A DNA stretch of 64,000 nt. Origin: CAZEAP01 sp964510315. Its GTDB lineage: Bacteria; Planctomycetota; Brocadiia; SM23-32. The position numbers and the translations under genes are program-made. The stretch spans positions 56,709-120,708 of the forward strand of contig CAZEAP010000006.1 in NCBI GenBank assembly GCA_964510315.1. The letters run 5' to 3'. Position 1 is the first letter of the stretch; each line of letters opens with the position of its first letter. The notes beneath the pieces are model-generated. The model saw only the letters and a list, made by a program, of their open reading frames with translations, did no database searches and was not told where the DNA came from. Shown piece by piece: positions 15,419 through 24,183 of the stretch.

Positions 15419-15477
15419 CCCCGTCAGTCCTCTGCCGAAAAGCACGCCCACCGTGCAGTAGCCGAAATGGAGGCACC

Positions 15478-16974
15478 ATGACGAAGCTGTGCGTCTCACT
15501 CACCCGGGAAGACACCGACGCCGTGCTGGGCGCCATGCACTCGTTGCCCGAGCAGGTGGAGCTGGTCGAGGTTCGCCTGGACGCCATGGCCTCCTGCGAC
15601 CTCGAGGCGCTGCTCAGCGGCCGGGACCGCCCCGTCATCGTCACCGATCGTTCCGCCGAGCATGGAGGGGAATCTCCGGAGCCGACCCGGCGCAGGTTGG
15701 GCAGACTGAGACGGGCCGCCGAGCTGGGTGCCGAATACCTGGACGTCGATCTGCGGGAGGTCTCGGAACTGGGGGAGGTGCCCGGCTCCACCCGCGTCAT
15801 CGTCTCCCATCACGACTTCGAGGAGACCCCCCCGGATCTCGAGCGCATCCTGCGCCGCATCCTCTGCCTGAAGCCCGACGTGGCCAAGATCGCCGTCCGT
15901 GCCCGGGACATCGCGGACGTGCCGGCCGTGCTGGAGCTTCTCCGGGGCTATGGCGGCTCCGTTCCGCTCATTGCGCTCAGCATGGGCGAGGCGGGACTGG
16001 TCAGTCGGGTACTGGCGGGCAAGTTCGGGGCCTTCCTGACCTTCGCCAGCTTCGCGCCCGGAGAGGAGGCGGCCCCCGGCCAGGTGCCCTGCCGGGACAT
16101 GCTCGAGCTGTATCACTTCGACCGAATGGGCCGTGAGACAGACGTGTACGGGGTCGTGGCCAACCCCGTGGCCCACAGCATGAGCCCCGCCGTGCACAAC
16201 GCGGCGTTCGAGGCGGCCGGCCTGGACGCGGTCTACCTGCGCTTCAAGGTGACCGATCCGGAAGTTTTCCTCCGGGACTTCGAGCCCTACGATCTGCGGG
16301 GCCTCAGCGTGACGATTCCCCATAAGGAACCCATGCTGCGGTTGATGGACGAGACGGACGAGCTGGCGCGGCGGGTGGGAGCCGTCAACACCGTGCGTAT
16401 CGACTCCGCCGGACGGTACGGCTGCAACACCGACGTGGCCGCCGCGACCGCTTCAGTGGAAAGGGCCGCCCGGCGGGCCGGCCTGCTGCCGCTGAGCACG
16501 GCGACCGTGCTGCTGGTAGGCGCCGGAGGAGGGGCGCGCGCCATCGCCTACGGACTGTGCGAGAAGGTGGGACGTTTGATCATAGCCAACCGGACGGTCG
16601 AGCGCGCGCAAGAGCTGGCCGGGGAACTGGGAGTCGAGCACTGCGGCCTGGACCGCATGACCGAGTACACCCCGGACATAATCATCAACGGCACATCGGT
16701 GGGGATGTGGCCGGAGGTGGACCGTTCCCCCGTGCCGGCGGAGATGCTGCGGGACGGCATGGTGGTCTTCGACGCCGTTTACAATCCGTCCCGGACCCGG
16801 CTGCTGGAGGAGGCGGAGCGGGCCGGCGCGGAGACGGCCTCCGGCGTGGAATGGTTCGTCGGGCAGGCCGCAGCCCAGTTCGAACTCTGGACGGGTAGGC
16901 CGGCGCCCAGGGAGGCGATGAGGGCGGCGCTGACGGCCGGGCTCAAAGTGGATACGGGCGGCGAGTCGGACTGA
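15478..16974 (+). CDS. aroDE: Bifunctional 3-dehydroquinate dehydratase (type I) / shikimate dehydrogenase
   Basis: 498 residues catalysing steps 3 and 4 of the shikimate pathway: dehydroquinate to dehydroshikimate to shikimate. Residues 1-215 are a type I dehydroquinase with EVRLD (31-35), the catalytic His in SHHD (110-113) and the Schiff-base Lys137 in VAKIAV. Residues 222-498 are shikimate dehydrogenase: NPVAHSMSP, the catalytic Lys283 in TIPHK, GAVNT, Asp319 in NTD, the NADP loop GAGGGA (348-353) and the arginine clamp NRT. Such AroD-AroE fusions are known in plants, chlamydiae and planctomycetes. It ends 12 bases from a convergent phosphoesterase. Confidence 0.95.
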   Translation: MTKLCVSLTREDTDAVLGAMHSLPEQVELVEVRLDAMASCDLEALLSGRDRPVIVTDRSAEHGGESPEPTRRRLGRLRRAAELGAEYLDVDLREVSELGEVPGSTRVIVSHHDFEETPPDLERILRRILCLKPDVAKIAVRARDIADVPAVLELLRGYGGSVPLIALSMGEAGLVSRVLAGKFGAFLTFASFAPGEEAAPGQVPCRDMLELYHFDRMGRETDVYGVVANPVAHSMSPAVHNAAFEAAGLDAVYLRFKVTDPEVFLRDFEPYDLRGLSVTIPHKEPMLRLMDETDELARRVGAVNTVRIDSAGRYGCNTDVAAATASVERAARRAGLLPLSTATVLLVGAGGGARAIAYGLCEKVGRLIIANRTVERAQELAGELGVEHCGLDRMTEYTPDIIINGTSVGMWPEVDRSPVPAEMLRDGMVVFDAVYNPSRTRLLEEAERAGAETASGVEWFVGQAAAQFELWTGRPAPREAMRAALTAGLKVDTGGESD

Positions 16975-16985
16975 CTTTCCCGGGG

Positions 16986-17708
16986 CTACCTGCCCAGCAC
17001 CAGCCTGGCGGCGTTCGTCGACGGCAGACCGGCTTCCGCTATAGCTTCGGAAGCCGCGTGGATGTCGTACTCGACCCGCCGCAGGCTGATCGTTCCGGCT
17101 TCCTCGTCGTAGAGGACGTAACAGGCCCTGGGGTCCAGGTCGCGCGGCTGGCCGACGCTCCCCACGTTGACGATCATCTTGCGGTCTTCGGGGACGTCGT
17201 AGTCCGGCTCCAGGAAGCAGTCCACCGGCTGGGTGTCGGTGAACATTACGGCGACGTGGGAGTGGCCGCAGAAGCAGATGCTGGTTTCCAGGCGATCGAA
17301 GCACAGCTTGACGTCGTAGAGTGTCTGGAGGTAGTCGAAGTATTCCGGCGAGAACAGGGTGCTGTGGACGATGGTGACGTCGTCGATCGTTTCGACGAGT
17401 TCCAGGGAGTTCAGATATGCGCGGTTGGCTTCGGTTATCTGCCCGCAGGTCCATTTGATCGAATCACGGGCGTCGGCGTTGAAGTAATCCCTGCCGATCT
17501 TTTCCACCACGGCCCAGTCGTGGTTGCCGGCGACGGCCAGGGGGTCCAGTTCGCGGGTTAGCTCGATGCATTCATTCGGAAAAGCACCGTACCCCACCAG
17601 GTCGCCCACGCACAGGACCCTCTCCACGCCGGCCTCCTCCAGATCGTCCAGGACGGCCTGCAGGGCGTGCAGGTTGCTGTGGATGTCGCCGAGAAGCGCG
17701 TAGAGCAC
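16986..17708 (-). CDS. Calcineurin-like metallophosphoesterase (YfcE/MJ0936-like)
   Basis: 240 residues with all five metal motifs: GDIHSN (7-12), GDLVGYG (36-42), GNHDWA (61-66), a lone VH near 113-114 and GHSH (148-151). These bind two metal ions. The GDLVGYG form is typical of small phosphodiesterases acting on nucleotides or model substrates; the physiological substrate is unknown. It faces aroDE tail to tail and is divergent from the glycosyltransferase at 17877. A TATAAT on the minus strand at 17744-17749 is a likely -10 box. Confidence 0.9.
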   Translation of the reverse strand: MLYALLGDIHSNLHALQAVLDDLEEAGVERVLCVGDLVGYGAFPNECIELTRELDPLAVAGNHDWAVVEKIGRDYFNADARDSIKWTCGQITEANRAYLNSLELVETIDDVTIVHSTLFSPEYFDYLQTLYDVKLCFDRLETSICFCGHSHVAVMFTDTQPVDCFLEPDYDVPEDRKMIVNVGSVGQPRDLDPRACYVLYDEEAGTISLRRVEYDIHAASEAIAEAGLPSTNAARLVLGR

Positions 17709-17743
17709 CAGTGTTCCCCGTGTGTGGAAGCGCGAAGCCTGCC

Positions 17744-17749
17744 ATTATA
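17744..17749 (-). promoter_or_regulatory. -10 box (TATAAT) ahead of the phosphoesterase
   Basis: A perfect TATAAT 36 bases upstream of the ATG at 17708; the corresponding -35 region (TTTCAC) is poor. Confidence 0.45.
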
Positions 17750-17833
17750 GTCGAGGGTCCTCCGGCGTGAAAGCCGCGCGGGCGGAGTTTGCCGAAACGG
17801 TCCCGGGAAAGCCGCCCGCCACCCCGCAGGCAT

Positions 17834-17862
17834 TTGACACGATTTCTCGTACAGACACAATA
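17834..17862 (+). promoter_or_regulatory. Promoter ahead of the glycosyltransferase
   Basis: Perfect TTGACA (17834-17839), 17 bases, then ACAATA (17857-17862). Transcription would begin near 17869, which fits the ATG at 17916 better than the TTG at 17877. Confidence 0.6.
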
Positions 17863-17876
17863 TCGGAGGCGGCAGT

Positions 17877-19082
17877 TTGCCCAGCCGAGAGGAATTCGTT
17901 CAACCGGCCAACGCCATGACAGACTCAGTTGTTTCCGTGGTCATTCCCGTCCAGGCGACGTCGTGTTTCCTGGGACGGTGCCTGGAGAGCGTTCTGCGGC
18001 AGAACTACGGCAACAAAGAGGTCATCATCGTCTGTGGCCCGCGCGCCGAAGCTTCCGACGCGTTGCCCAAAGGCTCTGAGGACATCCGGGTGATCCGCGA
18101 GAGGCGGGAGGCGCCATCGGCATATCTGGCCAACAGCGGCCTGCGGGCGGCCCGAGGCCACATAAAGGTGCTGCTGAAGCCCTCTTGCGTTCCGGTGGGT
18201 GAAAACTGGCTCCGGGAGATGGCCGCCCCTTTCGATGACGACGAAGTAGGTGTCGTGGTCAGCCGCCGGTCCCTGTATCGAGGCAAGAAGGCCGGCGTGG
18301 TGGACAGACTGCTGGAATGCGTCTCACCGCACTCGGCCGGCACGGGCAGGCAGGAGCTGCTCAGCCAGGAATGCGACGCCTACCGGGCCAGTCTGCTGGC
18401 CGACATCGGCTATTTCAGTGAGGATGTGCCCGGTCCCGGGGAGGTGGTTGAGGCGAGCCTTCGGGTCGCCGACGCCGGCTACCGCATCGTCACCGCCGAA
18501 AACGCCCGCGTATCCTGCCGCCCGAGGGGCCGGGGACGGGCCATGGAGGCCCTCAAGTGTGCAGCCGACTACGGTCGATCCGATGCGGTGCTGGAGAAGA
18601 AGCATGACGTCCGGTGGCTGAACTGCGGGGTCTTTGGAGCGGCAATCTTTGGTTTGCTGCTGGTCCCGCTTGCAGCACTGAGCCTCCCCCTGGCGTTCGT
18701 GGCGAGCGTGGCCATCTTCGCGTGGGGTTGGTTTCTGTCACTCCGTGTTCCCCTGGTCGGCTGGGAGCTGCCGGTCTTTGTGCTCAATTTCAGCCTTTAT
18801 GTGGCGGTGGCTTTGCTGATTCGTGACGGCTGGCGACCGGCCCTTCTCGGCGTCGAAGTCCACCCGGCCATGCTCCGCCAGGGTTGCTGGCTGGTCGCCG
18901 TCTTGGGCAGCTATCTGCTGCTTCTGGGATGGGCCGCACTGGGGTGCGCCCTGCGCACCTGCCGCCAGCCCCATGGTTGGCTTTACGCCGTGCCCGTGGC
19001 CATCCTCAGCCTGGGGTGGTGGCTGGGCACGGGCGTCGGATACCTGCTCGCCGTGTTTCCGGGGACCTCCGCAGAACGGTGA
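17877..19082 (+). CDS. Membrane-anchored family 2 glycosyltransferase
   Basis: Up to 401 residues. Two starts are possible: TTG at 17877, with GGAGG eight bases ahead, or ATG at 17916, favoured by the promoter position. SVVIPVQATSCFLGRCLESV then LRQNYGNKEVIIV is the nucleotide-sugar-binding start of a GT-A fold; no clear DxD is evident (positions are taken by SCVPV), so the catalytic state is uncertain. At least five transmembrane helices follow from about residue 245. It probably transfers sugars for envelope polysaccharide. It is 10 bases upstream of the nucleoside hydrolase gene. Confidence 0.8.
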   Translation: MPSREEFVQPANAMTDSVVSVVIPVQATSCFLGRCLESVLRQNYGNKEVIIVCGPRAEASDALPKGSEDIRVIRERREAPSAYLANSGLRAARGHIKVLLKPSCVPVGENWLREMAAPFDDDEVGVVVSRRSLYRGKKAGVVDRLLECVSPHSAGTGRQELLSQECDAYRASLLADIGYFSEDVPGPGEVVEASLRVADAGYRIVTAENARVSCRPRGRGRAMEALKCAADYGRSDAVLEKKHDVRWLNCGVFGAAIFGLLLVPLAALSLPLAFVASVAIFAWGWFLSLRVPLVGWELPVFVLNFSLYVAVALLIRDGWRPALLGVEVHPAMLRQGCWLVAVLGSYLLLLGWAALGCALRTCRQPHGWLYAVPVAILSLGWWLGTGVGYLLAVFPGTSAER

Positions 19083-19092
19083 GGGGCGCGGG

Positions 19093-20007
19093 GTGAAAAC
19101 ACAGGGTGCAGCAGAGATAGTCTCCACCGACATCGGTATCGATGACGCGCTGGCACTCATCCTGCTGCATCGGGTGGGCGCGGCTGTGGACGGGATAGTG
19201 GCGACCGGGGGAAACGTGTGCGCGGGCCAGGTGGCCGACAACTGCGCGTTGCTGAAAGACGTGTTCGGTTGGGAGAGCCCCCTTTTTGCGGGGACGGACC
19301 CGCCCCGGCCGGGCCCCATCCGGGATGCAACCGATGTTCACGGCCCCTGCGGACTCGGGGACAGGAAGGCCCCCGAAGCGGAACTGCCGCCACTGGAGCA
19401 GTTGGAAAAGCGGCTCTCCGCCCGCCGCGGGGAGTTGGACCTGCTGGTGCTGGGACCTGCCACAGACGTTGCCGCCATTCTGCGGAAACCGAACCTGCGA
19501 CGCCACGTGGGACGCGTCCTGCTGATGGGAGGGGCGTTCGAACCCCGCGCAGGGCGCCTGGGCAACGTCACGGAATTCGCGGAATTCAACGTCTACATGC
19601 ACCCCCAGGCCGTCAATGAAATGCTGGGAATGGGAGTGCCCTGCCATTTCGTGCCTCTGGACTGCACCGAACAGTTCCTTTTTTCCGCCGACGAACTGAC
19701 GCCGCCGAATACGCTCTCAGAGCGACGCAGGGTGGTGGCGGAACTGATCCAGTACCTGCGGGAGGCGCACGTGCGACAGGGCGTCGGGGACGGCCTGTAC
19801 ATGCACGACGTTATCGCTGCTGCAATCTGGCGTGGCGAGCTGAACGCCAAATGGAAGACCGCCGAAGGCCTTGAAATTGTCACCTCCGGCCCGCAGCGCG
19901 GACGGATGAAGGTTGGGACGGGGGAAAGCCCGCCCGTCGCCTGGGCCTGCGGCATCGAGCGTGATGAGTTCCTCAGCCTGTGGCTTCGGGCGGTGGATTC
20001 GTTGTAG
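19093..20007 (+). CDS. Nucleoside hydrolase (IUNH family)
   Basis: 304 residues from a GTG with GAGGGG upstream. STDIGIDDALAL near the N terminus is the calcium-binding DxDxxxDD signature (one Asp changed), and LGPATDVA, MGGAF, FAEFNVYMHPQA and MHDVIAA follow the family order. Enzymes of this family split the N-glycosidic bond of ribonucleosides to salvage bases. The last motif is normally HDP, so substrate preference may differ. Follows the glycosyltransferase by 10 bases; its 3' end overlaps the convergent permease gene by 35 bases. Confidence 0.85.
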   Translation: MKTQGAAEIVSTDIGIDDALALILLHRVGAAVDGIVATGGNVCAGQVADNCALLKDVFGWESPLFAGTDPPRPGPIRDATDVHGPCGLGDRKAPEAELPPLEQLEKRLSARRGELDLLVLGPATDVAAILRKPNLRRHVGRVLLMGGAFEPRAGRLGNVTEFAEFNVYMHPQAVNEMLGMGVPCHFVPLDCTEQFLFSADELTPPNTLSERRRVVAELIQYLREAHVRQGVGDGLYMHDVIAAAIWRGELNAKWKTAEGLEIVTSGPQRGRMKVGTGESPPVAWACGIERDEFLSLWLRAVDSL

Positions 20008-21862
20008 CGTTCTCCTCACGGCGCCTTTCCGCGCCAAGGACGATCTCCCGGAGGGCCTCGCGGCTGCTGGCAGCCGCCCATCGGGCATCGAATTCAGGGT
20101 CCTGTGCGATCTCGGCAATCGCCACCAGGGCCTTCAGGTAGAAATTGCGGTCCTCGGGGGGCGCGACCAAAACGAAGATGGCATGAACCGGGGGCTGCCC
20201 CTCGGCGAACACCACCCCGTCGCGGCTGCGCACCAGGATGACCACGAAGGAATCCAACCCCTCAAGGATCAGGTGAGGTATCGCCAGTCCGGGCCGAATG
20301 ACCGTGGGAGAGATATCCTCGCGCTGCAGCAGCAGGTCGTAGACACGTTCGGCGGGCAGATGGATCTCCCCGGCAAGTGTCTCCGCAATGCCCCGGAAGG
20401 CTTCCTGTCTTCCGGTTGGGCCGCGCAGGTCGAGGACTGTGCAGTTTTGGATCAGGCGGTCGAACCGGTCATCCGTCCGCGTGTCGTGCTGACGAGCCAC
20501 CTTGGAAAGTTCCGTCTCCAGATCGTGGTCCTTGAAGTCGGGGCGGGCTATCCGGGCCGCCAGACGGATCAGGGCGGACTCCCTAAGCACGCTGACCTTC
20601 GCGTAGAGGAAATACCAAACCAGGGCGCCGCCCATGATGGCCCCGGCGATCGCCAGGGCGAGCGTTCCCACTTCCACCAGCAGGAACGCGTACGCGGCCA
20701 TCCCGAAGACGTGCAGCCAGGGGTAGAGCGGGCTGCGCCAGGTGGGTCGGTAGGTTGGTATTCGGCTTTCCCGCATGAGGATCAGGGAGAGGATGACGAA
20801 CATGAAGAGCATGATCTTCATGGCAGAGGCGGCTCTCACGAACATCTCCAGGTTCAGCACCAGGATTATCGCCAGCATGAACGCTGAGGTGGAGACGACG
20901 GCATAGACCGGCGTGCCGCTGCGGCGACTGATCTTACCCAGCCGGGCAGGGACCAGTTCGTCCTGACTCATGGCCATGAGGGTACGGGATGCGGCCAGGA
21001 TGCCCGCGTTGCCCGTGGTCAGGAACGCGAAAAGCCCCGCTGCTCCCAGCAGCACGGCCCCGGCTCTACCCCAGAACGTCCCCGCCGCCTGGGCGAGAGG
21101 GGCGAAGGACCACTGCTCGGAGCCGGCCGGCAGGAGTCCCGTGGTTACGAACACTACGGTTACGTAGAGAAATGCGACAACCGCGGAGGCGGCGAAGAGG
21201 CCGCGGACCAGGTTTTTCTTCGGCTCCCGGACCTCTTCCCCCATGGTGGCCACCTTGGTGACGCCTCCGAAGGCGACGAACACCATGGCGATCCCGGTCA
21301 GAACCGACTGCCAGCCGTGGGGAAACAGCGGCCGATAGCGGCCCGCCGTCACCGAACCGACGCCTCTGAACAGGTAGGCCGCCAGCACTCCCAGCAGGAC
21401 GACGACCAGGAAGAGCTGGATGCGTCCGACGAGCTTGATCCCCATGATATTGACAACGGTGAAAAGAAGGCAGGCAGCCGAGGCGACGGCTTTTACCTGC
21501 CATCCCGACATGTCCCAGCCCCACACGAATGCACTCAGGGCGCCTATGCCCAGGAGCGCGAAGGCCGTTTTGAAGGAAAGGGAGGCCCACGCCGCTACGC
21601 CGCCGACGGTGCCGAATCCGGGGCCCAGGCTGCGATCGATGAAGAAGTAGTCCCCGCCCGCCTTCGGCATCGCCGTCATCAGTTCTGCGGTGCTCAGCAG
21701 TGCGGGCAACAGCAAGACGGCCGCCCCAAGATAACACAGGAAAGCCCCGGACCCCACCTGCCCGTGCAGCACGGCCGGGAGGACGAACAGGCCCGAGCTG
21801 ATCATGGCGCCCGTCCCGACCGCAAAGACGTGCAGGAAACCAACTTCGCGTTTCAGCGGCAT
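19973..21862 (-). CDS. APC-family amino-acid permease fused to a PTS EIIA (type 2) domain
   Basis: 629 residues from an ATG preceded by AGGGAG. Residues 1 to about 440 form a 12-helix APC transporter (start GFLHVFAVGTGAMISSGLFV; helix 1 has the GTGAMISSG motif). After a linker, the last 150 residues are an EIIA of the fructose/nitrogen type: LLQREDISPTVIRPGLAIPH, in which the His of IPH is the phosphorylation site, and a later FVLVAPPEDRNFYL. Such a fusion suggests that transport is controlled by phosphorylation from EI/HPr-like proteins. None is encoded nearby. Related fusions with USP domains are common; this EIIA version is less so. Confidence 0.85.
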   Translation of the reverse strand: MPLKREVGFLHVFAVGTGAMISSGLFVLPAVLHGQVGSGAFLCYLGAAVLLLPALLSTAELMTAMPKAGGDYFFIDRSLGPGFGTVGGVAAWASLSFKTAFALLGIGALSAFVWGWDMSGWQVKAVASAACLLFTVVNIMGIKLVGRIQLFLVVVLLGVLAAYLFRGVGSVTAGRYRPLFPHGWQSVLTGIAMVFVAFGGVTKVATMGEEVREPKKNLVRGLFAASAVVAFLYVTVVFVTTGLLPAGSEQWSFAPLAQAAGTFWGRAGAVLLGAAGLFAFLTTGNAGILAASRTLMAMSQDELVPARLGKISRRSGTPVYAVVSTSAFMLAIILVLNLEMFVRAASAMKIMLFMFVILSLILMRESRIPTYRPTWRSPLYPWLHVFGMAAYAFLLVEVGTLALAIAGAIMGGALVWYFLYAKVSVLRESALIRLAARIARPDFKDHDLETELSKVARQHDTRTDDRFDRLIQNCTVLDLRGPTGRQEAFRGIAETLAGEIHLPAERVYDLLLQREDISPTVIRPGLAIPHLILEGLDSFVVILVRSRDGVVFAEGQPPVHAIFVLVAPPEDRNFYLKALVAIAEIAQDPEFDARWAAASSREALREIVLGAERRREENATTNPPPEATG

Positions 21863-22076
21863 AGCGGGCTCCCTTTGCGCATCGCGATAGCGGCGTGACA
21901 AAGGCTATTTTAACTCTTTGAAGGCGGGACGCACAATACCGCCGCGCCGGCCCGGGAATTGACATATTCTCAACGAAGGCTGTATGGTGGGCGGGTGCGC
22001 CGCACTCCCACCTGCACTCCCGGCGAGTGAGCATTGCTGCTGTTTCGGCGAGCCGCCTCGAAAACGGGGAGTTGCC

Positions 22077-22724
22077 GTGCCGATATTGAGGGATGAACTT
22101 CGATTCCGCCTGGCCGCGCGCCTGGGCACATGGCTGCTGCGCGGTCTGCGCCGCACGTGGCGCGTCCGCATCCTGGACCCGGCCGGGGCTCGACAGGGCA
22201 TCCGCAGCGCAACCCGCCCGGCGATAGTGGCCTTCTGGCACCGACATCTGCTGACCCTGTTGGCGACGCACGAGGGCTTCCGGCTGTGCGTGCCGGTCAG
22301 CGAGCACCGTGACGGGGAATACGCCGCCCACGCCATGGCCAGGTTCGGCATAGCGTCGGTGCGCGGCTCGACCACCCGCGGCAGCATCCGACTCCTCCAG
22401 GGACTTCTGCGCAGTATCCAGGAGGGCTGGAGCGTGGGCATCACGCCCGACGGTCCCAGAGGCCCCCGTTTCAGCGTTCAGCCGGGTTTCGCTCTGCTGG
22501 CCAAACGTTCGGGGCTTCCCGTTTACCCGGTCGGTGTGGCGGTTGAGCACCCCATTGTCCTGTCCAGTTGGGACCGCATGGCGATCCCCAAACCATGGAG
22601 CCGGGTTGGCATCGCGATGGGCGAGGCCATCGATCCGGCTGCCTACCCCGACGCGCGATCCCTCTGTCCGGCGCTGAAGGAAGGGCTGCAGGCGGTGACC
22701 GCCCGGGCGGCGGATGTCCTGTGA
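22077..22724 (+). CDS. DUF374 lysophospholipid acyltransferase-like protein
   Basis: 215 residues from a GTG after GGGGAG. AFWHRHLLTL is the catalytic His region, VGITPDGPRGPRF carries the DGPRGP motif typical of DUF374, and GLPVYPVGV follows. The family is related to LpxL/PlsC and is thought to move acyl groups onto lipid A-like or phospholipid acceptors at the inner membrane, often near KdtA in Gram-negative genomes. No kdtA is seen here. Divergent from the permease gene. Confidence 0.8.
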   Translation: MPILRDELRFRLAARLGTWLLRGLRRTWRVRILDPAGARQGIRSATRPAIVAFWHRHLLTLLATHEGFRLCVPVSEHRDGEYAAHAMARFGIASVRGSTTRGSIRLLQGLLRSIQEGWSVGITPDGPRGPRFSVQPGFALLAKRSGLPVYPVGVAVEHPIVLSSWDRMAIPKPWSRVGIAMGEAIDPAAYPDARSLCPALKEGLQAVTARAADVL

Positions 22725-22737
22725 GCGGGGGCCCCGA

Positions 22738-23763
22738 TTATCCGCCGATGGGCCTTCCCCGGACGATAGCCGCGATCATCGCTCCGATGACCAACAGACA
22801 CATCAAGAGCGCGCCGCCCAGTACCGCGACGGCGGCCGGGCCGCTCAGGCCGAGGTGCTTCAGCAGGACGCTTCCGGCGGCCACCAGCAGCATGACGGCG
22901 TAGAGGAATCGTATCCCGTATCCTCTGACGTGCCGGACCGCCGAACTGCCGAACTGGCTGCCCACAGCCGCTCCCACGAACATCCAGAGCGCGGCCATCA
23001 ACTCGACCCTGCCGTTCAGGGCGTAGGTGAAGGCACCATAGGTGCCCGATATGGCAACGCACAGCAGGCTGGTGCTGACGGCCACGTAGGTGGGCACCCC
23101 GATCAGGAACACGAACATGGGAACCAGCGCAAACCCTCCTCCGCTGCCCAGCACCCCCGCCAGGAAACCCACCAAGACTCCCGTGCCCACGAGAAGCGAT
23201 GCGGAAACCTCCCGATCCACGCTCTCCAGCTTCACAAGGGGACGAGGCTGGAACGAATGCAGCGCCTTCGCCACACGTCCCATGCGGACGTCGTTATCCT
23301 CCTGCCCGTCGGCGCCGGCGGATTCGCGGGCCGCGTTCCGGCGCCTTCTCATCTCCACGATGTATTCCCCGAGCACGAAAATCCCCAGACCGCCCAGCAT
23401 GACCAGGTAAACCAGCCGCACGACGTTGCCCACCACTCCGAGCGATTCCAGCGCCAGGATGACCCGTTTACCCGCTTCCAGGCCGACCACCATGCAGATT
23501 CCCACTACGATGCCCAGCCGGTGGTCCACGTTCCCCATCTTCCGATGCTTGATGGTCGCCAGCGCGCTCTGACCGGTGATGTTCGCCAGCTCCGTGCCGA
23601 TGGCGAAAGGGATCGGGAAGCCCAGGATGTGGAGCGACGGAGTGATGATCCAGCCGCCCCCTACTCCGAAGAACCCGGCCAGCACGCCCACCGCGAAGCC
23701 GATGGCCAGCAGCAGAAGCACGCTGAACTCCATCTCGGCGATGGGCAGATAAGTGGTGAACAT
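22738..23763 (-). CDS. TSUP-family (TauE/SafE) anion exporter
   Basis: 341 residues from an ATG with GGGAGA upstream. Two hydrophobic halves each contain the family's Gly-rich loop: GVLAGFFGVGGGWIITPSLH and LAGVLGSGGGFALVPM. About 9 transmembrane helices, with a charged cytoplasmic loop (about 130-175) between them. The family moves sulfite, sulfoacetate, organosulfonates or similar anions out of the cell. A small membrane protein is encoded 17 bases upstream on the same strand, and the ORF continues that operon. Confidence 0.85.
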   Translation of the reverse strand: MFTTYLPIAEMEFSVLLLLAIGFAVGVLAGFFGVGGGWIITPSLHILGFPIPFAIGTELANITGQSALATIKHRKMGNVDHRLGIVVGICMVVGLEAGKRVILALESLGVVGNVVRLVYLVMLGGLGIFVLGEYIVEMRRRRNAARESAGADGQEDNDVRMGRVAKALHSFQPRPLVKLESVDREVSASLLVGTGVLVGFLAGVLGSGGGFALVPMFVFLIGVPTYVAVSTSLLCVAISGTYGAFTYALNGRVELMAALWMFVGAAVGSQFGSSAVRHVRGYGIRFLYAVMLLVAAGSVLLKHLGLSGPAAVAVLGGALLMCLLVIGAMIAAIVRGRPIGG

Positions 23764-23780
23764 CGGCGGGCTTCTCCCTG

Positions 23781-24044
23781 CTACTCGGCGTGGTTCAGGT
23801 CTTCCGTTTCCAGGCCGATCAGCGACAGGACTACTTCGATCAACACCCCCAGGACCGTGCCCGCCCCAAGTAGGACGCCGACCACCAGAAGGGCGTAGAG
23901 AAGGGGACTGTTGTCGCTCAGACTCCTGATGGCTGATCCCAGCCGTCCCGGCTCCAGCGACTTCCGGCCGACACCCGCGGCGGCAAAAAGAAAAACGGGC
24001 GAAAACGCGCGGTAGAACAAGTGCAACTTCAGTCTCCAGGGCAC
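23781..24044 (-). CDS. Small membrane protein preceding the TSUP exporter
   Basis: 87 residues when started at the GTG at 24044, which lies downstream of a good promoter at 24094-24122; a longer frame to 24143 would include the promoter itself. One strong transmembrane segment, LLYALLVVGVLLGAGTVLGV, and an acidic C terminus. No family recognised. It is 17 bases from the exporter gene, so the two are likely made together. Confidence 0.6.
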   Translation of the reverse strand: MPWRLKLHLFYRAFSPVFLFAAAGVGRKSLEPGRLGSAIRSLSDNSPLLYALLVVGVLLGAGTVLGVLIEVVLSLIGLETEDLNHAE

Positions 24045-24093
24045 AGGGAAAAACGATCGACGTTTGCCGGCGGCCCCGCTGCCGAACGAGACG

Positions 24094-24122
24094 ACTATAG
24101 TGCAGACTCGCCGGCGCGACAA
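24094..24122 (-). promoter_or_regulatory. Sigma-70-like promoter for the TSUP operon
   Basis: On the minus strand: TTGTCG (24117-24122), a 17-base spacer and TATAGT (24094-24099). Transcription would start near 24088. Confidence 0.65.
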
Positions 24123-24183
24123 ATGAAACGTATGATTGGCCACTCCCGGGCAGTTCTTTGCCCACCAGAGACCAGAATTTCCC

